Assembly (NCBI GenBank): GCA_021442155.1
Contig: CM038221.1
Coordinates: forward strand, 78,632,494 to 78,696,493
Length of the DNA stretch: 64,000 bases
Direction: 5' to 3'
From: Cymbidium sinense
Taxonomy: Eukaryota; Streptophyta; Magnoliopsida; Asparagales; Orchidaceae
Position 1 is the stretch's first letter; every line of letters begins with the position of its first letter. The notes under the pieces were generated by a model. That model was not told the origin of the DNA. It saw only the letters and a list, made by a program, of their open reading frames with translations, and made no database searches. Made by a program: the position numbers and the translations under genes. Of the stretch, positions 39,660 to 52,149 are shown piece by piece.

Positions 39660-40418
39660 TAGCACCCATCTTGAAGCTACGCACAAGCCAATTCTTAAAT
39701 GTGAAAAAATCCTCCAAAACATGACCTAGCATGTAGTGGTAGGGGCAAAAGTTAGGATCATTGCTTTTTCCCACTTCCTCCGGCCTTCTAGGTTTAGGTA
39801 GCTAGAAATTAGGTTTCTTTAAGAGATTCTTAAAGATTTTCCTAATTACTTTCCTCTTAAATGAATATGGTTTGTTTAGTTTATCCATAAGACTAGGTGG
39901 ATAGTACGGGCGAGGGTATGCATTTGTGATATGGTAGGAGGAGGCGGTGCCATGGAGGCTATTGTGGGGTTGGATAGGTCTCTCATAGTGGTAGGTGGAA
40001 GTGGAAGGAGCTCTCTAAATCGCTCCGCTAGTTGTTTCCCTTGTCTACGCTTGTCATTGCCCTGCTTCTTCTCATAGCTTTATGGCTTCGACTTTGTTGA
40101 TTGATCTAGAAAAGGCAACTGTTTGACTTCTTGGAAGCTAGCCACCTTGTTGATTAACTTCTAAAATATTTTGATGGTGAAACCTTTGAGCAAGGAGGCG
40201 ACCAGACCATGGATATTCTTAAGCAAAATCTCAATGGCATGTTGATTAGACAGCTGCAGTTTACATTTTATACTCAAATTATGCCATTTGAGAATATAAT
40301 CAATGAGGGACTCACCATGGTGTTGTTGAGCCACAACGAGATCGCCTATAGTCACCCTTTGATGAGCTTTAGTAATTCTCTTAATGAAGAGTTGCTCCAA
40401 CTCAGCAAAGATTTTCAC
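39660..40418 (-). pseudogene. Ty3 gag remnant: capsid-like core and zinc-knuckle-like motif
   Basis: The 85-codon piece (40161-40418) contains 'ITKAHQRVTIGDLVVAQQHH' then 'GESLIDYILKWHNLSIKC' and 'AIEILLKNIHGLVASLLKGF', matching the retrotransposon gag core (G-E-S-L-x-x-Y-x-x-R/K-W). Downstream, minus-strand reading at about 39690-39760 gives 'DPNFCPYHYMLGHVLEDF', the C-x2-H-x4-H-like motif seen after the gag core in Tat elements, here with the final Cys replaced by Phe. Gag forms the particle and binds RNA. The piece between is broken by stops. Only this one gag copy is present in the array. Confidence 0.82.
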
Positions 40419-42430
40419 CGAACATTGGGAGTTCGTTAATTAATCAATCTATGCTGCTAAGCAGACAAAGAGATAGAAGAGTAAAGCATCACTACCATCG
40501 TTGCAATAATCGCCTAAAATGCTGTATACCTGGGATCCCCGCCATCAAAGCTCTTGAAGAAGGGCATGAAACCCTTAGGATATAGATGGCATCAAATTCC
40601 TCGGTAGGGTCTACCTTTGGAACCGATGATCCTCCTGAAGCCAACACTTCCTCACTCATGCTCAACCATGATTTTGATGTCTTTTCCTATATGGAGGTAC
40701 TATCCACTACCTTCTTATACAAGCTTGTCGCTCTATTGGAGGTAAAGTCTTGGTTGGATCCAAGACATGCACAACTCGACTAGTCTATGTATAGTAGATG
40801 AACTACCAAGGCTTGGTTCTGAGTTAAACTACTAGCAAATCCTACTTCCCATCCTATTTCTATTTGTTCATCCTTTTGCTTTAATCTATGGAGGTGTTGG
40901 GTAATAGGGTATTCTTGCTTGACCAACCTTCCAAAGTTTCTCATGAAAAGAGATCCCGGTGTCTACCATGTGGACCCCCGAATCTCAATATCATCTTCAT
41001 TGAATCAAAGTTGATCTTTTCATCCTAAATCGCACTACATATCCTAAGATTTCTTTCTTCTCCACTAGATACTATGCCACAATCTATGGAAATACAATAG
41101 GTACAAAAGATTGAGGTCGACCGTAGTAGGATCACTCATGAATCGAGAGACAACCTCTCCCGGAGAGCTAACCTTATGAGGGCTATGCTAGAAGATGCTC
41201 TTCTACTGTCCGGATGGAGTAGTACTTAGAGGATCTATGGCCATGGGGATAACAACTATCTCCTCCTCACCTCTCGCTACATCTCCATCCCTCAAGTGGT
41301 GGTGGTGAGGATGACCACATACTGAGTGCCATTCCTTCTTCACCATAACCGGGGAAGGTCAAAGGGAGCTAGGCTCACCATAGTAGGCGGTAGATGGGAG
41401 ATCTCTGGTCATAGCTAGATCACCAGTGGGGTTTTCTTCTCCCCGGATGTGGCCTTCATTGCCTTTACTATAATGGTAAATGTTGGAACATGTTTAGGAG
41501 ATGGTGGGTGTGGAGTAGAGTGGTGAGGTGGTGGCACCACCGACTCTCAATAGAGCCCTCTTCATTATGGGTAGTCCCCAGTAAGATAATGTCATGATCG
41601 ATGCGTGCAATCTAGAAATCAATGTGAGGCCTTGATTGTGCTCCCTCTAGTGATATGAACTATGTATGGGCCTCCTCCCCCTCTCCCATCTACCGCCCAC
41701 ACTATGGGGGATAAGACCTCAAATCAAAGAGCCCCATACTCGATCATTCAGTAGCTCCACCAACTGATGAAGAAATGACCTCCTCCTCCTCTCAATAGAG
41801 AAATGAACCGTGGTGAGCTAAAATCCTCCTAATATCCTCTATCGATCGAGAGAGAGGGTGGAACAGAATGAGGAGCCACTAAAGTGACCTCCTGAGAAAC
41901 TACCTCCAACTCCTAGCTATGCAGTGTGATACTTGATCATGCAATTTTGTTTCCTCGAGTCTGAGGGCGGTGGAACTAGACCCAACTGGGGAGACAATCG
42001 ATCATGGGAGCCTTCCCCCTGAGGTGTCAATGAGTGGGTGCTAGCCCACCGGGTAGCAGGAACAATGGGCACGCTGCACTATGGAGAACCGCCACAACCT
42101 TCCTTTCGTGAGGGAGTCAGATGACATGTCAACTTGATGACCGCCACCCGGCCACCATGTCCTACCGCCATGAGGGTGGTCCCTCACATGTAATCTGAGC
42201 CCTCAAAGCCTCACCAAAGTGGATGAGGTGTGTATAGTCGAAGGTGGAGGCCCGATCCAAGGCCAATCCATCCATGAGGAAATGTGAAGATGCTTTTGCT
42301 GAAATGAACTGAACCGAAACTAAAATTGAAACCATTGAAGCGAAATGCAATGTTAAAAAACAAACTTAAATCAGATTTATATTTTGTTGATTTTTTGAAT
42401 TTGAATTTAGAATTTGAACCCACACTCAAC
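40419..42430 (-). other. Upstream gag or leader region of Ty3 copy B, unrecognised
   Basis: In element orientation this precedes the gag core and follows the leader repeats. It is clearly richer in G+C than surrounding element DNA (about 40450-42300), with several CCTCC-rich stretches. Short open pieces at 42162-42432 (minus) show no motif I can assign. It most likely encoded the gag N-terminus or, as in Ogre elements, an extra upstream ORF; neither is demonstrated. Confidence 0.45.
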
Positions 42431-42689
42431 AACTTGAAAGTGTTAAGTGGGGCTCAAATGAATTTGGAAGAGAGATTTTGAGATTGATTGAAAAGGAGAT
42501 ATTTGAATGTAGAATCAATTTCAACTAATTTGTTTATGTTGAAATTGGGTTCAAGAATTCTGGAGAGATTGATGCTTCTATAAGTTCATATTTGATTTTG
42601 ATTTTTGAGTTTGAGGACCCTTTAATTAACAAATTTGACTATGTTAAAGTAAAGGGCCAATTGATTTTGTTTTGATTTGTGATTTTTGG

Positions 42690-44110
42690 AATTTACTCAC
42701 TTAGCAAATTTAAGTATGCTAGGTATTATGTCTGAAAACAATTTTCTTTGTGTTTTGCTTGTTTGTGGAACAGGTGAATTTGAGAATGGAATCTTCACTT
42801 AGTAAATTTGGGTATGCTAAATGAAGAACCCAAATGTGTTTTGTTTTTTTTAGGATTTTTGAAAATAGGATTCTTAGCAAATTTAGGTATGCTAAGGAAA
42901 TTCAAATGTGTTTTGTTTTTGAAGATTTTGAGGATTCTTAGCAAATTTGTATGCTAAGAAATGTGTTTTGTTTTTTGATTTTGAAAAGAGGATTCTTCAA
43001 ATTTAGGTATGCTAAGAAAATCCAAATGTGTTTAATAATTTTGTAATTTTGATCTTGAAAAGTGGATTCTTAGCAAATTTAGGTATGCTAAGGAAATCCA
43101 AATGTGTTTTATGTTTTGATGATTTTGAAAAGAGGATTCTTAGCAAATTTAGATATGCTAAAGAAATCCAAATGTTTTTCATATTTTTGATGATTTTGAA
43201 AAGAGGATTCTTAGCAAATTTAGGTATGCTAAGGAGATCCAAATGTGTTTCATATTTTTGATGATTTTGAAAAGAGGATTCTTAGCAAATTTAGGTATGC
43301 TAAGGGAATCCCAATGTGTTTTTATTTTTGATGATTCTTGAAAAAAAGGATTCTTTAGCAAATTTAGGTATGCTAAGAAAATACAAATGTGTTTCATATT
43401 TTTTGATGATTTTAAAAAAAGAGGATTTGCAAATTTAGGTATGCTAATGAATCCAATGTGTTTTATTTTTGATAAAAAAAGGATTCTTAGCAAATTTGGT
43501 ATGCTAAGACAAATGTGATTGATTTTATTTTTGGTTTTGTATGATTTATACTTAAAAATTTAGGTATGCTAAATGGAAATCTAAATGTTTTGTGTTTGAT
43601 TTTGATTTTGAAAAGTGGGTCTCATCAGCAAATTTGGTATGTTAAATGAAAGGTCAAAATGTTGTTTGAATTTTTTTTTGAAAAGTGATCTTCACTTAGC
43701 TTTGGGTGATAAATGAAAGATCCAAATGTTTTTATTTTTTGAAAAGATGGTTATTGATTTTGTTTGAAAATGAAATCTTCATTCAATAAATTATGAGGTG
43801 TTCATTTATGCTTTTTTTAAATATGATTGTTGATTTTGATTTTGAAAATAATGTAGATTTTATTTGAATGAAATCTTCATTCAATAATGAAGATGTTCAT
43901 TTGTGCTTTTGAAAATATGATTTTGAGATTTTATTTTTTGAAAATAAAATCTTCATCAAAATGAATTGAGTAAAAATGTTCATTTGTGCTTTTGAAAAAA
44001 AAAATTATTGTTGGATTTTATTTTTGAAAATAAAATTTTCATCAAAATGAATTGAGTGAAGATGTTCATTTGTGCTTTTGAAAAATATGATTGTTGGATT
44101 TTATTTTTTG
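42690..44110 (-). repeat. Tandem repeats in the 5' leader of Ty3 copy B
   Basis: Around 14 imperfect copies of a unit with core 'agcaaatttaggtatgctaa' and linker 'gatgattttgaaaagaggat' run from about 42700 to 43650. Spacing is mostly 60-75 bp. A second degenerate repeat, with 'gatgttcatttgtgcttttg', follows at about 43750-44100. They lie between the primer binding site and gag. Short open frames here (for example 43012-43493, minus) are translations of the repeat unit, not genes. Confidence 0.8.
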
Positions 44111-44540
44111 AATTGATCCTACATATAATAATCATGAGGATTAATAGGTGAGGGTGATTTATGAAAAAAAAATCATGCAAACATTTTATTATGTGCATTT
44201 TAAAAAAGTGCTTTTTGGAAATTGATGATTTTATAAAAGATTTATTTTTCTTCATTTTTTGGAATGAACCTTTCTTTACCATGAAAATGGTAAGGAGGAA
44301 GTCTTTAGTTGTTTCTTTTTATTAAAGTTTTTTTTCACTCATTAGGGAACCCAACAGGAGTTTTAAGACCTTCATAGAATGAAGTCCTAAACCCTAAAGA
44401 ATGTTGTCTAACTTAGCCTAAGGATGAAATAAACTAAGTGCCAATGAAAAAGAAAGATAGTCTCGGACTTATACAAAGTACAAATCCACTATCGATACTT
44501 GGAGACAACGATCATTTACCAAAGATGGAGAGAGGAACCT

Positions 44541-44558
44541 TCCCCAGCGGAGTCGCCA
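44541..44558 (-). promoter_or_regulatory. Ty3 primer binding site (tRNA-complementary)
   Basis: The minus strand reads TGGCGACTCCGCTGGGGA, 10 nt from the end of LTR3. It begins with TGG, complementary to a tRNA 3' CCA, and the plus strand CCCAGCGGAGTCGCCA looks like a tRNA acceptor end. This motif is typical of Tat/Ogre elements, where the primer has been reported as tRNA-Arg; the tRNA identity is from memory. It confirms LTR3 as the 5' LTR of the minus-oriented element. Confidence 0.85.
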
Positions 44559-47500
44559 GAAAAATCTATGATGAAAATATATTTTTGTCTTTATTCTATC
44601 TCTGGAAAGAATAAATGAAAAAAAAATATATATATATACCGCTTGTTGGGACATCACGTAGATCCATAGATGTTCTTATTAAGGTGATCGGGTATGACAT
44701 TGAGAAAAGGTGTACTATCTCGAAAGATAAAAGTCATCACTTTATCACCTCAATAAGGACTCCTAAGGACTATGGGTCTTCATATGTACTAGATATTCTT
44801 CCCCTACTTTACATGGAAAAGTAAAGTAGGGTTTATTTTAATCCAGGTTCGCTAAGTTCCCTATTCAGGCAAGCCCCCATAATTAATTACATCCTAAGGG
44901 ATGAGATTCTTTAAGAATACTCTCGATTAAGGTAACTGATCATTGTCTCCAAAGATTTCAAAGATAGGATTATCAATTAATTTATTTATTTTTAGAATAT
45001 CAAATGAGATTGATCAAGAGGAGGGAGTTATTATCAAAGCTAAAGAAAAGTAAGTATGGATGATACTAGGAAGCCTAGTAAGCATCCCAAACTATCCTAT
45101 GGTTGGGCTTTATGAAATTGAGGAGAATTATTTGTTGAGTTGAATTTTATTAGAAATTTAGGCTTATAATTCAACATAAGGTCGTGAAATGCTAAGAGGT
45201 GAGGATTTATGCTCATAAAAAGTAAGCAACCTCAAAACCTAAAGGAGCTTTGGTGAGGGCCAAACCACCTAAATCTAAGGTGGGTATTTAGTTTACCTCC
45301 ACAAGAGAGATAAACCACCGACTATTTGGACTTACAACACTGGTGGGTGCCAACTAACTCCTACTATGATTTTAAATACATACAGGTAAGTTATATGCTT
45401 TTACAAGATAGTTAAGCTATTATTTATTTAGAAAGAGGCTAAGTCCTTAAACACACTCCTTAAGAGACTAGATCATGTAGGGCATAATTAATGACTTAAA
45501 TCTAATGCAAATTTTTATTATGTTCTATTTTTATTTTTGGACTATTAATTTGATATATGCTTATAGGATTCATATGCCTAATGCATGAGAAATTAGATTA
45601 TAGGCCAAAATCAACAATAAAGGAGGTGTTTTTTTACCATGGCTCTCAAAGGTCAAGGCAAGTTCTCTACAAAGGTGGAAGCCCTCCAAATCAAGAGTCA
45701 AATAATATACTTTTTATACATAATGTGAGAAAGAAAATACAACATCTAGCTAAGGGGTTGCTAATTATTTTATCTTGATTTAAAACTTAGGCTTTAAGTG
45801 AGGAAATGAGTTATTTATTTTTAGTTTTGAGTTGATTAATTGGATAGAAATTTTATTTTTTTCTAAGAGCCTAATCGTCATCCAGGCCATACATCAAAGC
45901 AAGGAAGAAACTAGGAAAACATATCATCTTAATGCACAAGCTAAACAAACATCAATCAATTTATAAAGCTAGCGTGAAAGAATAAGAGGCCTTTTGTGGT
46001 CGGGCTCCACCGTACAAATCTGAAAAAAAATTGTGTAGCTGAGCTCTACCCTTATACAACCTAGCTTACAAAATGAATTGATTACAATCAAAAGGGAATT
46101 CATGCTATGGGGGTCTTCATTCTTCATTTCTTCTTTCTTCTTTCTTCTTTTGGTTGGTAGGAATGTGGTTTCTCCAAAGGCTTCAAATGGTATATAAGAC
46201 AGTCTTATAATCAATGTTCATCTTATTCTCCCATAATAATCATTCTAAATACTAATTATAAAATTACATAAAAATGGGAAAAGAAAATCTAACTAAAACC
46301 TATAAAATAGAGATTAGCTAAACAAATCACACAATCCCAAGAATGTATATGAAAAAATTGGACTTGGCACCCCACACATGGGTAACCAAGTCCACCTGGC
46401 CTATTTTGGATTATGCTTAGGGTATAAGCAACTTGCACAGCAAAAGCATTTATATTTTCATTATATCGCCCCTTAAGCACATACACCCTAACATTCAGAC
46501 TAAAATATTACATCACAAAATAAAAGTATAAGATCAAACCATGCACCGCCCTAACATAGGACTAGAAATAGTGACTTAGCCTAATGTGTGTGCCATTTAA
46601 GGCTTGTTTGGTATGCTTAGTTAGGTTTTAAGGTTTAGGTTTTCTAAGTATGAAAATGTTCAACTTAGAGGGTGATTTTATTTAAGTGGTTTAGTTGATT
46701 TAATTTTATTTTGATTTGGTTTGGTTTGAATGAACCTACAATTACTATGTTGTAAAGAGAGGAAAGAGAAGAGAGCTTCTTTTTCCTCCCTATCTTAAGT
46801 AATTTCTAAAGTAGATTTACTAAAAATTTTTGTTTAGTGAATGTTTTATTATGTGTTTTAATTAATCCTAAGTTTAGATTTTTCCTAAACAAACATATTC
46901 AAAAAGAAAAGCATTTTAAGATTAAGTAAAGTGAATTACTATTACAAAATGCACAACACTTTATTTCTTTCCAACATGTGTAACATGCATATGGATGAAT
47001 ACTAAGCATATCTTTACATGCAAATGGGCATGTTTAACACACCTTAATGATGAATGCTAAGGGCTATTACTTAAGAAAATTTGGATGCTTCATGATGCAT
47101 GATTTTGTTAAGTAGAAAGAAAGATTTCTATCCATTTTACATATGAAAGAAATAAGTGAGTAAGGCTACAAAGGGTGTAAGTTCAAGACCTACTTGGGGC
47201 TACTTAAAGCCTCAACCTGGATGTCCAGACTAATATACCACTTTTTTAAATACATGCATGTAAAAAAAGAAATGAATGGAAAGAATCATGCAAAAGTTTA
47301 TGTTTATTTATTTGATTTGATTGTTTAGTTTACGTGTGTGATGTGGAGTTCCTTCTTAAGTCATGACATAAGAGTGTATAGGAATGGATCTAAGCAAGTT
47401 TTATGCCCTTTTCAAATAAACTATAGACATTGCAGATCCTATACAAACCTATGTCAAGAAAAGAGAAGGAAAATCACATAACACATTTTTATACTATACA

Positions 47501-48831
47501 CATGCAAGTTTATAAATACTTATAAAAATAGCATACTTTTCATTTATAATGTTTTATTTATATGTTTTGAAAATAGCTTTGGATTTAGTAGTGATAATAG
47601 CCATTCATATTATAACTTTAGCCAAAACATGCAATTTGACATAAAGGAAACATTTCATTTTAATTTTTTTTTCAAAAGATATGAATGCATGAACTTCATA
47701 TGACATACAAATTTAGCATACTATGAAAGAAACAAAGTGATGTATTCATATAACTTCACTCACTCTAATTAATTCCTAAAGACAATCATATGGAATAAAT
47801 TATTTAAAGTGAATCAAAGTTAGTTTAAGAAAATTTTGGTCCTATTTTGAGTTTGATTTGAGTTTAAGGAATGTGAGAAGGTTTATTGGTCCTAAGCTCT
47901 TTCCCCCATTTATGAGTTGATTTAGCTTACTTTTATAAACATTAGATTAATTTTATATTTTATTTAGGTTAAGGTGTACATTAAGTCCATTAATTACCCC
48001 TTACCTACACCACTTTAACATATTTAACTAAATAATTATGAGCCAATGTATGACATAAAATAATAAGAAATTTAAAGCAATAATGCACCTAAGAAAGAAA
48101 GGGCAATGCATCACATTAATGATTAATTGCTAAAGGGTTTAATTTAAGTACTTTCATAACCCTTCCCACACACATGGGTTAGATTTGATTTCTTTAAGCT
48201 ACTTAGGTTATTGAACACCTAAGCAATCTACCCAATAAGGATTTGATTAAGTTTAGATTGATTTGATTTTAAGATTTTGATTAATTAAAGCATTTAATTA
48301 AATGATTAAACTATTTAATTAATTTGTACCTTAATTAAATTTTTATAAATGAAATAAACTTAGGGAGATTTAGGAGATCCAATCTCATTCCAAGTTCATT
48401 CACATCTAAGGTAATTAGAAACTTAATTAATTAATTTATCACTATTTAATAAGTTAATTAATCACTTAATTAATTAAAAGGGTAATTAGAAGTGAATCAA
48501 GTAATTACTCTAATTAAACCATTAATAAATCTCAAGAAAATTAGGGGAGGCAGAAGTCATCCCCCTAAACATACTTGAGAAGTTTGAAATTACTCAATGT
48601 AATAATTAGGGAGTAATTAACATAATTACATTCCTAATAAAATTCAAATTGCATGAAATTTATTGTCTAAATCAATTAAACTTAATTTTATATTATTCCC
48701 CTTTGAAATATCTTCAAAATGCATTTGAGTTTGTACTTTTCTGATTTTTCTACATTTAGTTATGTAATTTTAAAGATTTTGTGAATAAAACCTAATTAAA
48801 TCCCTAATTATATAGTTAATCCCGTCGATGC

Positions 48832-48837
48832 CACGTG
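48832..48837. promoter_or_regulatory. G-box in the GC-rich core of LTR3
   Basis: CACGTG within 'gatgccacgtggaccgctga'. The same position is CACGTG in LTR2 and CATGTG in LTR1. It is a candidate bZIP/bHLH site; binding is not shown. Confidence 0.35.
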
Positions 48838-49027
48838 GACCGCTGATGTGGTGCATCCTTTCTATGTGGTGCATTGAGATTCGCTATTTAACTTGTCACA
48901 TCAAGTACCGCGTCAGCCGGTGGTGCTATGCAGTTTCTCTTGGGACCATCCAATCAAAGATCAGACGATCCGGATTAAACCAGTGGATTAGAGGGGATTA
49001 AAATGTGAGATCTAATCAGATTAATTA

Positions 49028-49063
49028 GGACCGTCCATCCAAAACATGCGAGATGGACGGTCC
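49028..49063. repeat. Perfect 12-bp inverted repeat in LTR3
   Basis: Arms GGACCGTCCATC (49028-49039) and GATGGACGGTCC (49052-49063) are exact reverse complements around a 12-nt loop. LTR1 has a decayed version near 14029-14064. The site lies in the GC-richer core. Confidence 0.8.
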
Positions 49064-50119
49064 ATGATTCATCTCTAAGCTCTCTGGGAGAGGGAAACCG
49101 CCATCCCTTATTTGATTCGAAGAAGCTCGAGTGAGCTAAGATTAATCACACACCATTTAAGAGCAAGACAAGAAGATCTAACAGCCAATTTGTAATGGGA
49201 TGAAACTTTCTTTCACAAAGGACCAATAAATCCTACACCTAAGCTCAGTTTTGATCCATACCTCATCGGAGGCTATCACCGGTGCTCCTAACCATTGAGG
49301 TAGCTTCGTCTAGTGGAGACAAAGTCCTGTTGAAGGTTTCAAGCTTTGGGATGAAGTGGATTGCTCAATTGACCAAGCTCCTAGGCTTGCGGCTTTGGTC
49401 TAGCTCCAACCTCCCTTATCTTGAAAGCTTGGATGAAGACTTGGGTGAGCTCGATTGGATCCTCTAAGGGTGCTTGCAAGAGGAATTCGATTGAAATTGA
49501 GAGATGGATGAGTTTGAATTTTCCTTGAGCTCCCCTATTAATAAAGAATGAGAATTCAAAGTAGTGGGAGAAGCTGGGAGCTTGGGAATGCTTGCTCTGA
49601 GTTCCTATGCTTCAATCGAGTGTGAATGAATGCAATTCAAGTAAAATTAGGGGGAGTATATCCCCCTAGAAGGATTGAACGACTGAGCATGGCTTTGCCA
49701 TTTTGATCAAATTGATCCTATGGGGTGAGTTGGTTAGGCTATTTTTGATAACATGTGGTTCGGTTTGGCCAGAGGGAGGTAGTGGAGAAGCTCCCATCTG
49801 CTAAATGAGGTGGAGGAGTGACTCCCATGTGCTCATTTTGAGTGGGGTGGTCGGTTTTGGCCTTGGGTTGGGTTTGGTTGACCCAAACCCATTGGTTCAT
49901 GTGCACTACACCTAATAATGTCCACTTGGTCCATTAAGAGGGAGCCAAGTGGCCATGAAATGGATTTAACCAAATTCCAAGTGTAATAGGCAATAGGTTA
50001 CCCCTTGACCTAGGGGTAAAATGGTCATTTGGCTTTGATTTAAGTTTAGGAAGATTTGAAATAGTTTTAAATTGGGTTGATCCAAATCTCAAAGAATTTG
50101 GAGTTGATTTTATGTCATT

Positions 50120-50900
50120 TGGCTCATGTTGACCCATTTAAGTCAAAATGGGTCAACTTGGGTCACCAATTGGTCAAATTCAAACTTAGGTTGGATCAAG
50201 TTCATATGACTATTTGAAATGTGTTGGCATCATTGGTTTGATTCAATTTGGTTTATATTTGGTTTTGGTTCATTTGATTTCATTTATGTCAAATGGGTCA
50301 AGTTGACCAATTTGACCCATTTGACCTAATTGGGTTGGTTTATGTTTGGTTGGTCATTTGAAATATGTTGTATGCTTTGGTTTCAATCAATTTTAATTTG
50401 ATTTGATTTTGGCTTAATTTGACCTTTAAGTCAAGTTGGGATCATGGTCAATCACAGTTGTGTAGTTAGCCAATTGAGGCTTTGGTCAAGTTTAATAAGT
50501 GGTTTAAAATGAATTTGACCCATTGGTTGCAATCAATTTGGCTTATATCAAGATTTGATTGGGTCAACTTGGGTCAAGTGGCCAATTGGGCCAAGTTAAG
50601 CTCAAATGATGACTTGGTCAAGTTCAAACATTGATCATGAATTGGTTTTGATCAATGGTTTAATCAATTTTATGGCTAGTTTAGGTTTCATTTTAGCTAA
50701 GTGTTGACTTGGTCAACCCTTAGATTTGACATGGTTTGACCCAATTTGGGTGATTGATCATCTTATGATGATTGTTGCTCATAATGTGAGGCTTATGTGG
50801 GCTTAGTTCAATCCAATTTGGGGAATTTGGCTCAAAAGGAGTACTTCTTTGGGTCAAGTGAGCCTAAATGGGCTAATTGACTTGATCAAGGCTTCAAGTT
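50120..50900. repeat. TTGACC/GGTCAA-rich block in LTR3
   Basis: Equivalent to the LTR1 block, for example 'ttgaccaatttgacccattt' and 'ggtcaacttgggtcaagtgg'. W-box-like cores on both strands. Confidence 0.55.
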
Positions 50901-51050
50901 TGATTGAACTCACATACTTATGATTGAAATATAAATCCATTTGTAAGTGATTTGAAGTCAAATGGGTTTTGATTCATTTGACAATTTCAAGTTCATAGGG
51001 TGAACATGAGTTTGTCTTGGGTTTGATTTTTTTTAATTTAGTTTTGGTTT

Positions 51051-51400
51051 GATGATTGAAGTTTATGTTTACATTTAGATTCAGATTGAAGGATTGATTG
51101 AATCATGAAGAAAAATCAAGGGTTTGGCTTGATTTGGGGTTGATTTAGCTAAGTTCAAGAATTTGACTTGAAAGGCTTAGGTTGAATTTTGATTAGATTT
51201 GGGTTTAAATTTTGAAGTTGGTTTAGATTGGATGATTGAAGTTTGTTTTTATATTTGGATTCATGATTGAAGAATTGATTGAATCATGAAGAAAAAATTA
51301 AGGGTTTGGCTTGATTTGAAGTTGATTTGGCTAGGTTCAAGAATTTGACTTGAAAGGCTTAGGTTGAATTTTGATTGATTTTTTGAATTTTGAAGTTGGT
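51051..51400. repeat. 180-bp tandem duplication inside LTR3
   Basis: Copies begin with 'gatgattgaagttt' at 51051 and 51231 and both run through 'gacttgaaaggcttaggttg'. It matches the duplication at 16138/16317 of LTR1. Confidence 0.75.
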
Positions 51401-51934
51401 TTGTTATTTGAATTTATATTTCATTTATATTTTTGAATATAAATGAGAATATAAATGGGTTATGAGAAAATTTTTTGAATTGAAATGATTTGGATTTGAG
51501 CTAAGTCTATAAGATGGAATCAAAGTGACATAGGAAAGATTTTAGGTTTGGAATTCAATCATGGGTTTCAATTATTTGGAATTGATTCATGATTTGAGAA
51601 AATCCATTGGAATTGATTTAAGGTTTATTTTTGGAATTGAAGTTGATTTGAGTTTAAGGTTGATTTGAAATTGGAGTTTGACTTGAAAGAAGGTAGTGAG
51701 GATTTGGTTCAAGTTATAGAGTAGGCAAATTTTCCTAACACCTCTAAGGCATGACCTATTCATATGGCTAACTCTTCTAAGTCTCTAGGGTTAGGTTGAG
51801 TGTTCACCTAATGACTATAAGTATCTTAAGACTAAGGAACTCTTACTATCTAAGAGGAGTCCTAAGTCTAAGATGGAGGGGTTGAGAGCTCATTCTAAAA
51901 ATGAGGTCAACATCCATGTTTGCCATTGGTATTT

Positions 51935-52149
<215 letters not shown>

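Larger units (their letters stand above)
44569..51912 (-). mobile_element. Giant LTR of Ty3/gypsy element (LTR3, 5' LTR)
   Basis: About 7.34 kb, from TGATGAAAAT (plus strand) to GAGGTCAACA. In element sense it begins TGTTGACCTC and ends CA, followed by 10 nt and the primer binding site. It shares with LTR1 the 180-bp internal duplication (51051 and 51231), a nearly identical GC-rich core and a similar TTGACC-rich block (50120-50900). By eye it is closer to LTR1 than to LTR2. Its outer flank is TCCAT, against GCCAT outside LTR1, compatible with a target-site duplication with one change. The compound microsatellite begins 24 bp outside. Confidence 0.82.

Noticed and set aside
19776..42430. Endogenous pararetrovirus
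   Set aside because: Domain order (protease, RT, RNase H, integrase), LTRs and the tRNA-type primer site indicate a Ty3/gypsy retrotransposon; no movement protein or coat protein motif was seen.
43012..43493. Open frames of 76-104 codons on both strands with repeated peptides
   Set aside because: The leader tandem repeat read in different frames; no domain and no start or context for a gene.
42690..43660. CRISPR-like direct repeats
   Set aside because: Units are imperfect, spacers are related to each other rather than unique, and the setting is a plant retrotransposon leader.
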